From contig JAOARY010000005.1 in assembly GCA_025210335.1 (NCBI GenBank), positions 24,304 to 88,303 on the forward strand: a DNA stretch of 64,000 nucleotides, in the 5' to 3' direction. Below, piece by piece: positions 45,401 through 53,977 of this stretch (positions within the stretch are counted from its first letter, which is position 1; every line of letters starts with the position of its first letter). A program made the position numbers and the translations under genes. The notes under the pieces are model-generated. The model ran no database searches. It saw only the letters and a program-made list of their open reading frames with translations, and had not been told where the DNA came from. This DNA comes from Peptostreptococcaceae bacterium. Its GTDB lineage: Bacteria; Bacillota; Clostridia; Peptostreptococcales; Peptostreptococcaceae.

Positions 45401-48400
45401 AACATTAAAAACTGTATATTTAATAGAAGGTACACAAATTGTAGGTCAAAGAGCATATGTTGTTGACAAAACTAGAATAATGCTTACTATTCCAGAAAAA
45501 GTTAGAGGACTTTACAAGATAGTTGCGGTAAATCCAGATACAAAAAGTGGTGAATCAACTGATTTATTTGAATACTTCGAAAGAGCAGTTGTACCAACTA
45601 TAAGTAAAGTTACACCTTCAGCAGGATCGTATTTAGGTGGATATTCTGTTGTTATAGATGGTGTTAATTTTGAGGATAATAGTATTATATATATAGATGG
45701 AATTAAATTGGATGAAGATGCATATAGAAAAGAAGGTAATTCTTTTGTAATAGATGAGTTTCCAGCGTATAAAGGAGACTTAAAAGAAGAAGGTATTGAT
45801 AGAAAAGATGTTCCAATATCGATAGAAAACTCTGGTGGGGGTAGTATTACAAAGTCTAAGGGATTTACTTATGTAATTCCAGGTGCTGCACCTCCTGAAA
45901 TAGTAGATATATCACTTCAAGGGAAAGATGAAGGAACAGCAGCAACTTCAAAAGGTGGAGAAATATTAAATATTGATTTTAAATATGCTCTATTTGAAGA
46001 ACCTAGTGCTACAGAGCCTAAGTATAAAACTTGGATTGAAGGTAAGGATGCAGAAGGAAAAACAATTTATTTTGATGATTTAAATGGTAATAAAGAATTT
46101 GATAAATTTATAGATATTAAAAATATTCCAGAAGATAATGGTGTTGGACAGCCTTATTTTAAGAATTTGGATGAAAAAATAGATACTTATGAAAGATATA
46201 TCGATAATGATATTACTAATCCTAATTCAGGAATATTTCCACAAGTTTATATTGGTGGAAAAAGAGCGAAGATAGTTGAATACAAAAATACTTCTGGTAC
46301 AGGTGGTTATTTGAAAGTTGTAACTCCTGTTAATCCTGAAGGTGACCAAGATGTTTATATAGTTAATAATGATTTTGGTATATCGAATATTGAAAAATTA
46401 GCTTATGAAGGATTAAATCCACAAATTGAGTCTATGAACCCTGATTCAGGACCTATATCAGGAAATAGAAAGACATATATATATGGACAAGGATTTGATG
46501 TTACTAAGTACAAATTAAGTAAAGCTGATGGTAGTGGATTCAATGAAATCAGTGAAAAAATGCCAATGGTTAGATTTGGTGAATATGAAGCTTTTAAAGA
46601 TATTAATAATAATACAGCAGAAGTTTCAATAGAAGATCAAAAAGAATCTTTAACTGTTAATTATGCTTTTGATGGTAGTATAGCTACATTAGATATAGAA
46701 ATAGATTCAAGTAAAACGAATCAATCTACTACAGTTGATGATAGTAATTTTATATTTAAAAAGCAATATAAAGATTATCAAAATGATAAAGTATATATTG
46801 ATTTATCTCAAATTCAAAATGAAAGTGGTACAAATTATCCTGGATATGAATACTTGGAGATAAATGTAGATAAAGATGTATTATATGTAAAAAGAGGATT
46901 TGCTCCAAAGGCAGAACTTATATCAAGTAATGAAGCGATAGTTTATACGCCTTCATATTCAGAAGTTAAATCAGGTGTAAGAGTAAGATATATTAATCCA
47001 GATGAAACTTTTGCAGATTTTAAATATAATTATTTAAATCCAGAAAGTGCACCATTTATTGATGATATATTAAAAGATAATGAATGGAGACCTGGTGAAG
47101 AAATAGATGAAAAAGGTAATTCATATAGGGTATTAAGAGTAAATTATAAAGGTGGATATACTATTCAAATTAATGGTGGAGACTTCAGACAAGGTGCTAC
47201 TGTTAAAATTGGTAATTTACTAGATATAGCAAATGACCAAATAAATGAAGATGGTATGCCGACTAGTTTATCTTTTGTAATGCCAGAACTTAGCGAAGAC
47301 GTTGTAGGAACTAGATATAATTTTTCAGTATTAAATCCAGATGGAGCAAGTGCGCTTTCTGATGATGATGATGTAGTGCCACCTATATTTATTGAATTTA
47401 CTAAAGGTGAGCCAATTCCTGAAATTGAAAGTATAGAACCAAATGCGGGTCTTTCTACTGGAGGAACATTGGTAACAATTAGAGGAAATACAAAAGATAC
47501 TGTTGGTAGTTTTAGACAAGGTTTAAATGTAATGTTTGGAGATGTTGAAGGGGACGTACAAAGTGTTTCTTACAATGAAATACAAGTATTAACACCACCT
47601 CATGTACCAGGTCTTGTAAATGTTACTGTTGAAAATCCTGATGGAGAAAGAACAACAAAAGAAGAAGCATTTACGTATTTATCAGATCCACTTATAACAG
47701 CGATTTTAAATCCAAAAGACGATAGAGAAGTAGATAGAATATCTTCAATCTCAATTGAAGGTGGACAACAAATAAAATTAAAAGGTAATGGATTCATGGA
47801 AGGAGCTAGAGTTGTATTTTATCCTGTTATAGAAGAAAAGGAAAAAGACAATGAGGAGCAAACTGGTGAAGACATATTTAGAAAAGGAAAAGAATTTGTA
47901 TTAGTAAGTTTTGGTGCTGGAGAAGGTGTTGAATTTGTAGATAGTGAAACATTACTTGTGACTACACCAGAAGGAAAGCTTGATTCTTACGGTATCATGG
48001 TTATAAATCCAGATTTGGGAGCGTCTAATATTTATGAAGATTTAAAATATGGACTTCCACAGATTGATGCACCTACAGGTGTTGTTGCAGAGCTTATGTA
48101 TGATAGATATATAAAAGTATTTTGGAATAAGGTTGACGAAGCTACTGAATATGAAGTTTATGTAGTAATTGATGACAACGAATTTGAACTTATTGGCTCA
48201 ACGAAACAATTAAGTTTAATATATGAAGATTTAGAACCTAAAACTAAATACAAATTTATAGTTAAAACATTAGGAGAATATGGAGAATCAAAAGCTTCTA
48301 ATGAAAGTAATAGTGTAAAAACAGGTAGTACTGTTGGGTATGAAGATAGTGATGAAGGTTTAATTGATAATACTCAAATCATAAGAAGTGGACCAAAGGT

Positions 48401-48968
48401 TAATGTTGTTTTAGGAACTTCGGATTATGATGATAAGGAACTAAGAATAGATTTAACTAGAGGTGAATATGCTGGAGCTAACGAAATTACAATTAGTATG
48501 CCAGCGCAGACGATAACAGATAATGATGCTAAAGATATTTATATTATGGCAAATTCTTATACTGCTAGATTTAATCCTATGTCATTTAATAATGATTTGA
48601 TGGAGGACAATGATAATAATGATGAAACTGGTATAAGACTTAGAATAAAGACAGATTCTATGGAATATGTAAAACCAGTTGGTAAGATTTCAAAATCGGT
48701 AATATCAGATCCAATTGTTATAGAAGGAAGTTATTTTGATGATAAGTATGAACAAACTCTTGATTATATGAATGGTTATATAAATCTTTCTATGGATTAT
48801 GATATGCAAATGGTTCAAATGAGAAACTATAAAATAATGACACTTAATTATTTTGATGAATATAGCGATAGTTGGAATCCAGTTATAGGAAATGCAGATA
48901 CTGGATACAATGTTAATGGGAATATAAACAGAGCAGGAAAATACATCGTAATCGGTTCAAAGTATTAA
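42432..48968 (+). CDS. Giant secreted IPT/TIG-repeat protein with FN3 domain
   Basis: The product has 2178 residues. The signal peptide (~1-39) has a twin-Arg-like 'SRRILGFLL' and probable cleavage after 'TVYA'. At least six IPT/TIG domains are visible by their openings, near residues 362 ('IKEIDPTKGSNNGAEVTI'), 708 ('SIENVEPN'), 803 ('VESFAPKKGTKDTLV'), 1055 ('ISKVTPSAGSYLGG'), 1329 ('IESMNPDSGPISG') and 1661 ('IESIEPNAGLSTGG'). A fibronectin type III domain lies at ~1878-1970 ('IKVFWNKVDEATEYEVYV'), and a beta-rich C-terminal domain (~2000-2178) ends the protein. It carries no SLH or sortase motif. It is probably the major array or adhesin of this surface. A repeat-rich region follows it. 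Confidence 0.75.
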   Translation: MSSKKHFIKDISRRILGFLLALSLILGGAPFEAIKTVYAVDYEVAGIKIETEYEKFSDIPKSLRIQVQFNLKNVQDGDTFNLPEISYTDFGGFSNILRSSSDRIDLFEYITTDQATIEEIKDNLQGIKVGVGFDNIYDFDYPGSYNLTGTDSIVKNGSNFIIKGEHFNPQINSDKGDSPSDRSINIPDSKYDVRYVNDSSIEVREIDAGELGLKTLNVSQIDNVKNRGGTNDVDVEISKNYLDAFTITDEFDYEGLKMTPKRGERDSTVYVTMNNGFTFDEDYSVFFLENDNVNFNSEYQVKNSDIRISPDKKVLSFKVPDVKQLAYNVILTNLITQAGDNLDKYVTKQSLLGDFLVTAVGSGPAIKEIDPTKGSNNGAEVTITGLNLEEFGYIDGINNADLSDNNLDQIEVVNENINTSLFDPDGGEIPVQKIKISYKDVRDNNNDPIEVVRKITTFIGSDALIKYDPADIISSFSFSTFEGNAGGNTDDTYTVITKATTAEDETVDVTIIVETEFPNGEYERALNIVTKEDAYTFLPNNVKGEIKDVTPDKIQVVEAGVNFATKEANSILIDGSEFNVYTYEVDGEQVVNYPKVDLGGLVIKKKKTNGHYDVVRDPDTANEKAISNARIDVYNDKGDLVTGAIGNSKGSKILIYLPEGILIDEGDVDREVPRDVQVANPILDDSGNGGYFKLEEALSYVTVASGFPSIENVEPNVTALEEGEGIEVTGTNFDNEAKVYISGHEVKINSIDDSQDGKSQIIKFDSPTFPDVQEGETVLQVVNPDGGSDSYRFIFVKSINEKPEVESFAPKKGTKDTLVVVDGKNFVNRQVSVSNTTGINIYRLIGTRIYLKGENQNSDGDDVNLYNTDTGLQNGVPELRTYNAPSSNRLIQLVDNQVELANYYRAVILEENDEGNTNFYTIEYDENDNIILYDGGTKTLVGEKKNEFEFMFKDNAIKAERSDGLIYNVVVGDSTIILTNSQDPSDTFTLTLKTVYLIEGTQIVGQRAYVVDKTRIMLTIPEKVRGLYKIVAVNPDTKSGESTDLFEYFERAVVPTISKVTPSAGSYLGGYSVVIDGVNFEDNSIIYIDGIKLDEDAYRKEGNSFVIDEFPAYKGDLKEEGIDRKDVPISIENSGGGSITKSKGFTYVIPGAAPPEIVDISLQGKDEGTAATSKGGEILNIDFKYALFEEPSATEPKYKTWIEGKDAEGKTIYFDDLNGNKEFDKFIDIKNIPEDNGVGQPYFKNLDEKIDTYERYIDNDITNPNSGIFPQVYIGGKRAKIVEYKNTSGTGGYLKVVTPVNPEGDQDVYIVNNDFGISNIEKLAYEGLNPQIESMNPDSGPISGNRKTYIYGQGFDVTKYKLSKADGSGFNEISEKMPMVRFGEYEAFKDINNNTAEVSIEDQKESLTVNYAFDGSIATLDIEIDSSKTNQSTTVDDSNFIFKKQYKDYQNDKVYIDLSQIQNESGTNYPGYEYLEINVDKDVLYVKRGFAPKAELISSNEAIVYTPSYSEVKSGVRVRYINPDETFADFKYNYLNPESAPFIDDILKDNEWRPGEEIDEKGNSYRVLRVNYKGGYTIQINGGDFRQGATVKIGNLLDIANDQINEDGMPTSLSFVMPELSEDVVGTRYNFSVLNPDGASALSDDDDVVPPIFIEFTKGEPIPEIESIEPNAGLSTGGTLVTIRGNTKDTVGSFRQGLNVMFGDVEGDVQSVSYNEIQVLTPPHVPGLVNVTVENPDGERTTKEEAFTYLSDPLITAILNPKDDREVDRISSISIEGGQQIKLKGNGFMEGARVVFYPVIEEKEKDNEEQTGEDIFRKGKEFVLVSFGAGEGVEFVDSETLLVTTPEGKLDSYGIMVINPDLGASNIYEDLKYGLPQIDAPTGVVAELMYDRYIKVFWNKVDEATEYEVYVVIDDNEFELIGSTKQLSLIYEDLEPKTKYKFIVKTLGEYGESKASNESNSVKTGSTVGYEDSDEGLIDNTQIIRSGPKVNVVLGTSDYDDKELRIDLTRGEYAGANEITISMPAQTITDNDAKDIYIMANSYTARFNPMSFNNDLMEDNDNNDETGIRLRIKTDSMEYVKPVGKISKSVISDPIVIEGSYFDDKYEQTLDYMNGYINLSMDYDMQMVQMRNYKIMTLNYFDEYSDSWNPVIGNADTGYNVNGNINRAGKYIVIGSKY

Positions 48969-48993
48969 ATTTGAGGGAATATAGATGTATATA

Positions 48994-49295
48994 GATTTTT
49001 ATTTTTAAAGTCTAAAAATTTTGCTGATTTTTATTTTTAAAGTCTAAGATATTCAATAAAAAATTCTACTAAATCAAAATTTATACTTTGCTAAAATCTA
49101 AAACTCGCTTCGCTTCAAACAGTTAGATTTTTTAACGCAAAGTATAAATTTAGATTTAAGAATTTTAATTTCATATCTATATAGATTTAAAAATAAAAAT
49201 CAGAAAATTAATATTAAAAAAACTAAAAAAAATTTAAGAATAAAAATTAAAAAATTAATATTAAAAAAACTAAAAAGATTTAAAAATAAAAATCA
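48994..49295. repeat. ~300-bp palindromic repeat block (MITE-like) with flanking direct repeats
   Basis: The core (49072-49157) is a long hairpin: AAATTTATACTTTGC pairs with GCAAAGTATAAATTT, extended by AAATCTAA/TTAGATTT. The ~20-base loop contains CTCGCTTCGCTTC. Outer arms (49024-49046 with about 49182-49203) extend it to a 180-bp imperfect palindrome. The outer motif GATTTTTATTTTTAAAGTCT is present twice at left (48994, 49026) and its inverse appears at right. A 47-bp tandem duplication covers 49204-49297. No transposase is present. It lies inside the surface-protein operon and could be a mobile MITE-like repeat or an RNA-processing/termination element. Confidence 0.6.
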
Positions 49296-49297
49296 AT

Positions 49298-49479
49298 ATT
49301 TATAAAAAACTCTAATAATTTTTTATAACATCAAAATTAGAAGAGTATAGAATCAATTTTTTATGAAATATTTTGCACAGTTTATATTGAACAAGGTTGT
49401 TGTTTATAGATTTTAAAAATAAAAATATTAAAAAACAACCTTATAAAAAACTAAAATGAAAAGAGAAAGGTGAGTTTTG
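49298..49479 (+). promoter_or_regulatory. Leader of the third surface gene with a long-range hairpin
   Basis: AAGGTTGTT (49393-49401) pairs with AACAACCTT (49434-49442) across a 32-base AT-rich loop; no T-run follows, so it is a leader structure rather than a terminator. I found no convincing -35/-10 pair. Confidence 0.4.
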
Positions 49480-52095
49480 ATGAACAAATCTTTTGGATTT
49501 ATAAAATCTATTATGGCAAAAATGCTTGTGTTTGTTCTTATAATGGCTTTGTATAAGCCATATTCTTTTGCAGATGAATTTACTTATAGGGATTTAAATG
49601 GTACTATAAGTGCAAAAAGTTCAAGAAGAATAACTATTTTAGGAGCAGATGGAAATACATATGAGGCGACTCATGATGAAAATACTGTTATTAAAAAGAA
49701 TGGAAAAACTGTTGATGAAAATGGAGAAAGAATAACATATAGAGCATTATCAAATAATATGGAAGTATATGTTAGACTTGCATATAGAACTAAGAGTTCA
49801 AATAGAAGAGATGTAAAATATGAATACTTTATAAAAGAAATAGAGACATATTATGATACAAAACTTGGTGGACTTGTTAAGGAGAATAATAACAACAATT
49901 TAGTTATTGATGTTGATGGAGGAAAAGAACATACTTTTCCTGTAGCAAATAATCCGACTATATGGGTTAATGGTAGACAAAAGAATAATGATAGCGAACC
50001 GTTTACTATAAATGATATTGAAGTTGGTGCTAGTGTTGAGATTGTATTAGATGATACAGATATAACATCAATTAAATCTTTATCTTCAGAGAATTTAGAT
50101 TCACAAAAGGTTGATATAATTGAAGTTAATGATAATGATGTTATATTTACAAGAGGAAATAATAAGAGTTATAAGCTTCCAAAGGCGAATAACTTTGTAT
50201 TTCAAATAGATAATATAAATAGAGATATAGGTGATATTGATTTAGGAAAAGATGCTTATATATTTACTGACAATAATAATAATGTATCTGTTGTTAAGCA
50301 ATTTCAAAATTATGAAAGTGGATATATTACATCCATAAATAATGATGCCATAACATTAAGAGATGATGATGGACAAAGTCATATATTTTATACAGAAAGT
50401 AATGCCTATAAAAGTGAACTTAATTTAGGTAAAAGAGTTTCAATTCAAGCTAAGTATAATCCACAAGAGCAAAAGAATTTCATAATAGACATGGATAATT
50501 ATGAAAGTCATATTAATTTGACTCATCTAGAAGGGATAGTAAAGAGTATATCTAATAGTAAATTAGAATTAGAATCAATGCCTGATGAAAAAATGTATTA
50601 TCTAGATATATTAGAAGATGCTTATTTTAGGTTAGATGATGAGGATACTAATGTAAAATCATTTAGAAAAGATATGGAAGTTTATATTGAACTTAGGTCT
50701 GGTAAAGTCAGTTTGATGGAAAGTTATTCGACTGATAATCCTGGATATATAATGCCAGGAACAAAGACTGTTATAGGAACTGTTAAATATATTGACAAAA
50801 ACCAAGTGAATCTTATATTACCAACAGGGAAAGAAGAAATATATTTTATGCCTTCATATGTACCAATAACTAAAAATAAAGTATTTTCTTCAGTTGATAG
50901 AATTTATGCTGGAGATAGATTGAAGCTTTATTTTGACGAATATGATAGTAAAACTGCTTCAAGAATAGTAATTGATTCTGATTCAGTTCAAATTTCAGGA
51001 CTTTATTCAGGAGTTTTAAAACTTGTTGATGATATGTCAGATGAAATTGTATTTGAAAATCTAAAAAGATATAAAAATGGAGAATGGGAAGATGAAAATG
51101 GTCTTTCTAAATTAGAATTATCAGATAAATTCCCTGTTTATATGGGTGGAAATGAACTTGGATTAGATTGGTTAAAGCATTATAGAGGAAAGACTGCTTA
51201 TATAGCGATGGAAGATTTCTTTTCAACTCAAAGAATTAAAAAAATGGTGCTAAAAAATAATTTTGAAATAACATATGATGATGCAGCAATTGAAACATTA
51301 AATATGTATACTCAAAGTATGGAGCTTAATAATAAAAGAAATGTAGTACTTGATGATGGAACTATGATAATTAAAAATGATAGAATTGTAGATCCATATG
51401 CAATTAATTTTGATGATAGTGCTCTTGTTATAGCTGATAGAACATCATCTTCGGAACTTAGAGGAGATGTTGTATATGTACATGATAATGGATTTAATCC
51501 TAACAATGCAGGAAATTATCAATTATATGCAGGAGAATTAGAAGAAATATTTAAAGAAAAAATTGTACTTGATGATTTCTTTATCTTACAAAATAATGAA
51601 TGGTATTCATTTGATGATGAAAAAGAATTATTCATAGATGATGAGACTGCATTTTATGATATGGAAGATGAAGAACTAATATCAAGAGAAAAATTCTATT
51701 CTAGTAATTATAGTGTTGATGATGATAGTGATTATGCAGAAGATAGAAATTTAGATGATTATTATGGATATATATATACTAATGGAGATAGAGTGGTAGC
51801 AGTTGGAATAACAGATGATTTAGGTTCATTAAATGCTTATAGAACAACAACTGCGAAAGTGGAATCTGTAAAAGATGATAAACTTGTAGGTTCTAAGGCT
51901 AAATTCTATGATGCTAGAGACTGGAGTAGAAGAAATGATAGATGGATGCCAAAGTCAGCTTCGTTAAATGTAATACTTGATGAAGCGACAATTATAAGAG
52001 ATAATAAGGTTATAAAACCGTCAGAGTTAAGAGTGAATGAGACTGTGTACATGATAAGGGATGGCGCAATAGGATATGTTTTAATAGTTAAATAG
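49480..52095 (+). CDS. Secreted multi-repeat beta-module surface protein
   Basis: The product has 871 residues. The signal peptide (~1-31, 'KPYSFADEF') is followed by many ~60-90-residue beta modules starting with a glycine-containing strand and an 'I-x-L' strand: 'NGTISAKSSRRITILGADG', 'GYITSINNDAITLRDDDG', 'EGIVKSISNSKLELES', 'GTVKYIDKNQVNLILPTG', 'SGVLKLVDDMSDEIVFEN'. These recall DUF5666/OB-like repeats and resemble the proteins at 8266-9618 and 53978-56986. There is no SLH domain. ATG 49480 is chosen over the in-frame TTG at 49477 because of AAAGGTGAG upstream. The SLH protein follows 11 bp later, so they are coexpressed. Confidence 0.7.
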   Translation: MNKSFGFIKSIMAKMLVFVLIMALYKPYSFADEFTYRDLNGTISAKSSRRITILGADGNTYEATHDENTVIKKNGKTVDENGERITYRALSNNMEVYVRLAYRTKSSNRRDVKYEYFIKEIETYYDTKLGGLVKENNNNNLVIDVDGGKEHTFPVANNPTIWVNGRQKNNDSEPFTINDIEVGASVEIVLDDTDITSIKSLSSENLDSQKVDIIEVNDNDVIFTRGNNKSYKLPKANNFVFQIDNINRDIGDIDLGKDAYIFTDNNNNVSVVKQFQNYESGYITSINNDAITLRDDDGQSHIFYTESNAYKSELNLGKRVSIQAKYNPQEQKNFIIDMDNYESHINLTHLEGIVKSISNSKLELESMPDEKMYYLDILEDAYFRLDDEDTNVKSFRKDMEVYIELRSGKVSLMESYSTDNPGYIMPGTKTVIGTVKYIDKNQVNLILPTGKEEIYFMPSYVPITKNKVFSSVDRIYAGDRLKLYFDEYDSKTASRIVIDSDSVQISGLYSGVLKLVDDMSDEIVFENLKRYKNGEWEDENGLSKLELSDKFPVYMGGNELGLDWLKHYRGKTAYIAMEDFFSTQRIKKMVLKNNFEITYDDAAIETLNMYTQSMELNNKRNVVLDDGTMIIKNDRIVDPYAINFDDSALVIADRTSSSELRGDVVYVHDNGFNPNNAGNYQLYAGELEEIFKEKIVLDDFFILQNNEWYSFDDEKELFIDDETAFYDMEDEELISREKFYSSNYSVDDDSDYAEDRNLDDYYGYIYTNGDRVVAVGITDDLGSLNAYRTTTAKVESVKDDKLVGSKAKFYDARDWSRRNDRWMPKSASLNVILDEATIIRDNKVIKPSELRVNETVYMIRDGAIGYVLIVK

Positions 52096-52106
52096 GAGTT
52101 GGTTTA

Positions 52107-53627
52107 ATGTTTAAGAAATTAATATCATTAATATCTTTTATGATGATTTTGCTATCATCTTTTGGAACTTGTTATGCAGATGTTGTTGGTTTTAATGGCG
52201 GAGTTAATAATGAGTATGAGTACAAAGAAGTTGTGTTTCTTTCAGGTGAACCTGTAACTTTTGTAGGAGAATATAGTTATAAGGTAAAAGGAAAGGGAAC
52301 TCAAAAGAAAGTTAGCTATAAATTTGATTTAAAAGATATTAAAAACAAGGAAAATGAATTAAGTAGAAAGATTGATTACACAGTAAATTATGATATAAGA
52401 GAAGATAAGGGACAAACTATTGCTAATTTAGTACTAGATAAATATAGTGAAAGTGTAGAAATTGACGGTGTTGAATATGATTTAGAAGATTATCAACTTT
52501 CAAAATCAGATGTAGTTGATAATAGACCTGTATCAGATTATATGTCTGGAAATACAAAGGCAAGAAAGTATTATCTTATAAATAAAGATCAAGGAAAAGT
52601 AATAGTTGAGGTTTCTGGTGGAGAAGTTGGTTATAGCAATTTTTGGGGAAATACTCAAACAAAACTTATGAATTATGTGATAAGTGCAAGTAGAACCGAA
52701 GTTGCTAAAGATGATGACAATGATGCGGATGATTACAATTGGAATGGAACTGTAGAAATCCAAACTTCAGCTACGATGAATAAACAAATAAAATATTCAA
52801 ATAATGATGCTAATTACACATCTTTTGAAGGTGGTAATGTAAAAGTAGAAAATAGCGAAGTAGTATCTAGTTATACTTATGATTTACCTGATATGGGTAC
52901 TGATGGAACAGCGGATAATAATGATAGAAAAAATGGAAATATAAAGATATCTTCAAATATGGTACCTAAATTACAAAGACTAATAGTACCTAAGTTTAAG
53001 GATATAAAAGGTCATTGGGCTCAAAAATATGTAGAAAAATTATATTCTTTAGATATTTTTGATGAAAGAGGAGAACATTTTGATCCAGATATACCAATGC
53101 TTAGAATGGAATATACAAAAGCAGTTATGAGAGCGTGTGATATAAGAGTTAAGGCAAATTTAGGGGATTCATTTACTAATTTCCCGGTAAATAATTCTAA
53201 TATTACAAAGGATGAAAAAATGCTTTTTTATGATGTAGATACAAATTCTCAAGATTTTGCATTTATAGAAAAGGGACTTGAGAAAGGTCTTATAAAGGGT
53301 ATTGATAAAAGAAATTTTGGAGCTGATGATAAGCTTACTAAAGCTCAGGCAATAACTATAATGATTAGAGGCTTAGGGTTTGAAAATAAAGCACCAAATC
53401 CAGGATATAAGACTAATTTTAGTGATGATTATACAATACCATCCTGGGCTAAAGATGCTATTTATGTAGCTAAGGAAATAGGACTTATTGAGGGAGATAG
53501 CTCTAATAAAATTCATGCAAATCAAATACTAACAAGGGCTGAAGCCTCAAAACTTTTAGTTAGATTTATGGAATTTTTAGAAAAAGATTTGAAGAAAGAT
53601 TATAGAGAAAATATTATTTATTTCTAA
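52107..53627 (+). CDS. S-layer homology (SLH) domain surface protein
   Basis: The product has 506 residues. A signal peptide (~1-24, 'FGTCYADVV') precedes a ~260-residue beta-rich region of unknown fold. Three SLH domains occupy ~297-490: 'FKDIKGHWAQKYVEKLYSL', 'FYDVDTNSQDFAFIEKGLE', and 'SWAKDAIYVAKEIGLIEGD' with 'ILTRAEASKLLVRFMEF'. SLH triplets bind pyruvylated secondary cell-wall polymer; the TRAE-type motif is present in the third domain and degenerate in the first ('LRMEYTK'). It is probably the anchor of the surface layer in this operon, which ends here with a strong terminator. Confidence 0.88.
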   Translation: MFKKLISLISFMMILLSSFGTCYADVVGFNGGVNNEYEYKEVVFLSGEPVTFVGEYSYKVKGKGTQKKVSYKFDLKDIKNKENELSRKIDYTVNYDIREDKGQTIANLVLDKYSESVEIDGVEYDLEDYQLSKSDVVDNRPVSDYMSGNTKARKYYLINKDQGKVIVEVSGGEVGYSNFWGNTQTKLMNYVISASRTEVAKDDDNDADDYNWNGTVEIQTSATMNKQIKYSNNDANYTSFEGGNVKVENSEVVSSYTYDLPDMGTDGTADNNDRKNGNIKISSNMVPKLQRLIVPKFKDIKGHWAQKYVEKLYSLDIFDERGEHFDPDIPMLRMEYTKAVMRACDIRVKANLGDSFTNFPVNNSNITKDEKMLFYDVDTNSQDFAFIEKGLEKGLIKGIDKRNFGADDKLTKAQAITIMIRGLGFENKAPNPGYKTNFSDDYTIPSWAKDAIYVAKEIGLIEGDSSNKIHANQILTRAEASKLLVRFMEFLEKDLKKDYRENIIYF

Positions 53628-53662
53628 AATATTATATAAATTTTTAGATTATAAAAATCAAT

Positions 53663-53718
53663 AAAAAATACTTTCAAGTAAGATTTTGAATTAAAAAATC
53701 TTTTTGGAAGTATTTTTT
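53663..53718 (+). terminator. Rho-independent terminator of the surface-protein operon
   Basis: AAAAAATACTTTCAA (53663-53677) pairs with TTGGAAGTATTTTTT (53704-53718), with an inner AAGATTTT/AAAAATCTTT stem. Confidence 0.85.
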
Positions 53719-53977
53719 GATTTCTAAAATATTACATAGAAAAGTATATTAAATCTTTTGCACTATTTTTATAATTTGATACAAAAATTTAATATAATTT
53801 TTGCAATTTGTAAATTTTAAATGGTATAATAAAGAAGCTTTTTATTGTATATTAATAGATAATTAGATGGAAGTTCAAAAAAATATATTTTAATTTATAA
53901 ATATAAATAAATGATTAATAGTTTTTATATTGAGATTCAATTTTAAATAAAGTAAATAGCTTGGAGGTTAGTGGTAT
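53719..53977 (+). promoter_or_regulatory. Promoter region of the second SLH-type gene
   Basis: TTGCAA (53801-53806), 18 bases, TATAAT (53825-53830), giving a leader of about 140 nt. It follows directly on a terminator, so the downstream gene is a separate unit. Confidence 0.6.

Noticed and set aside
49204..49297. CRISPR-like array
   Set aside because: Only two adjacent 47-bp copies without spacers, very low complexity, and no cas genes.
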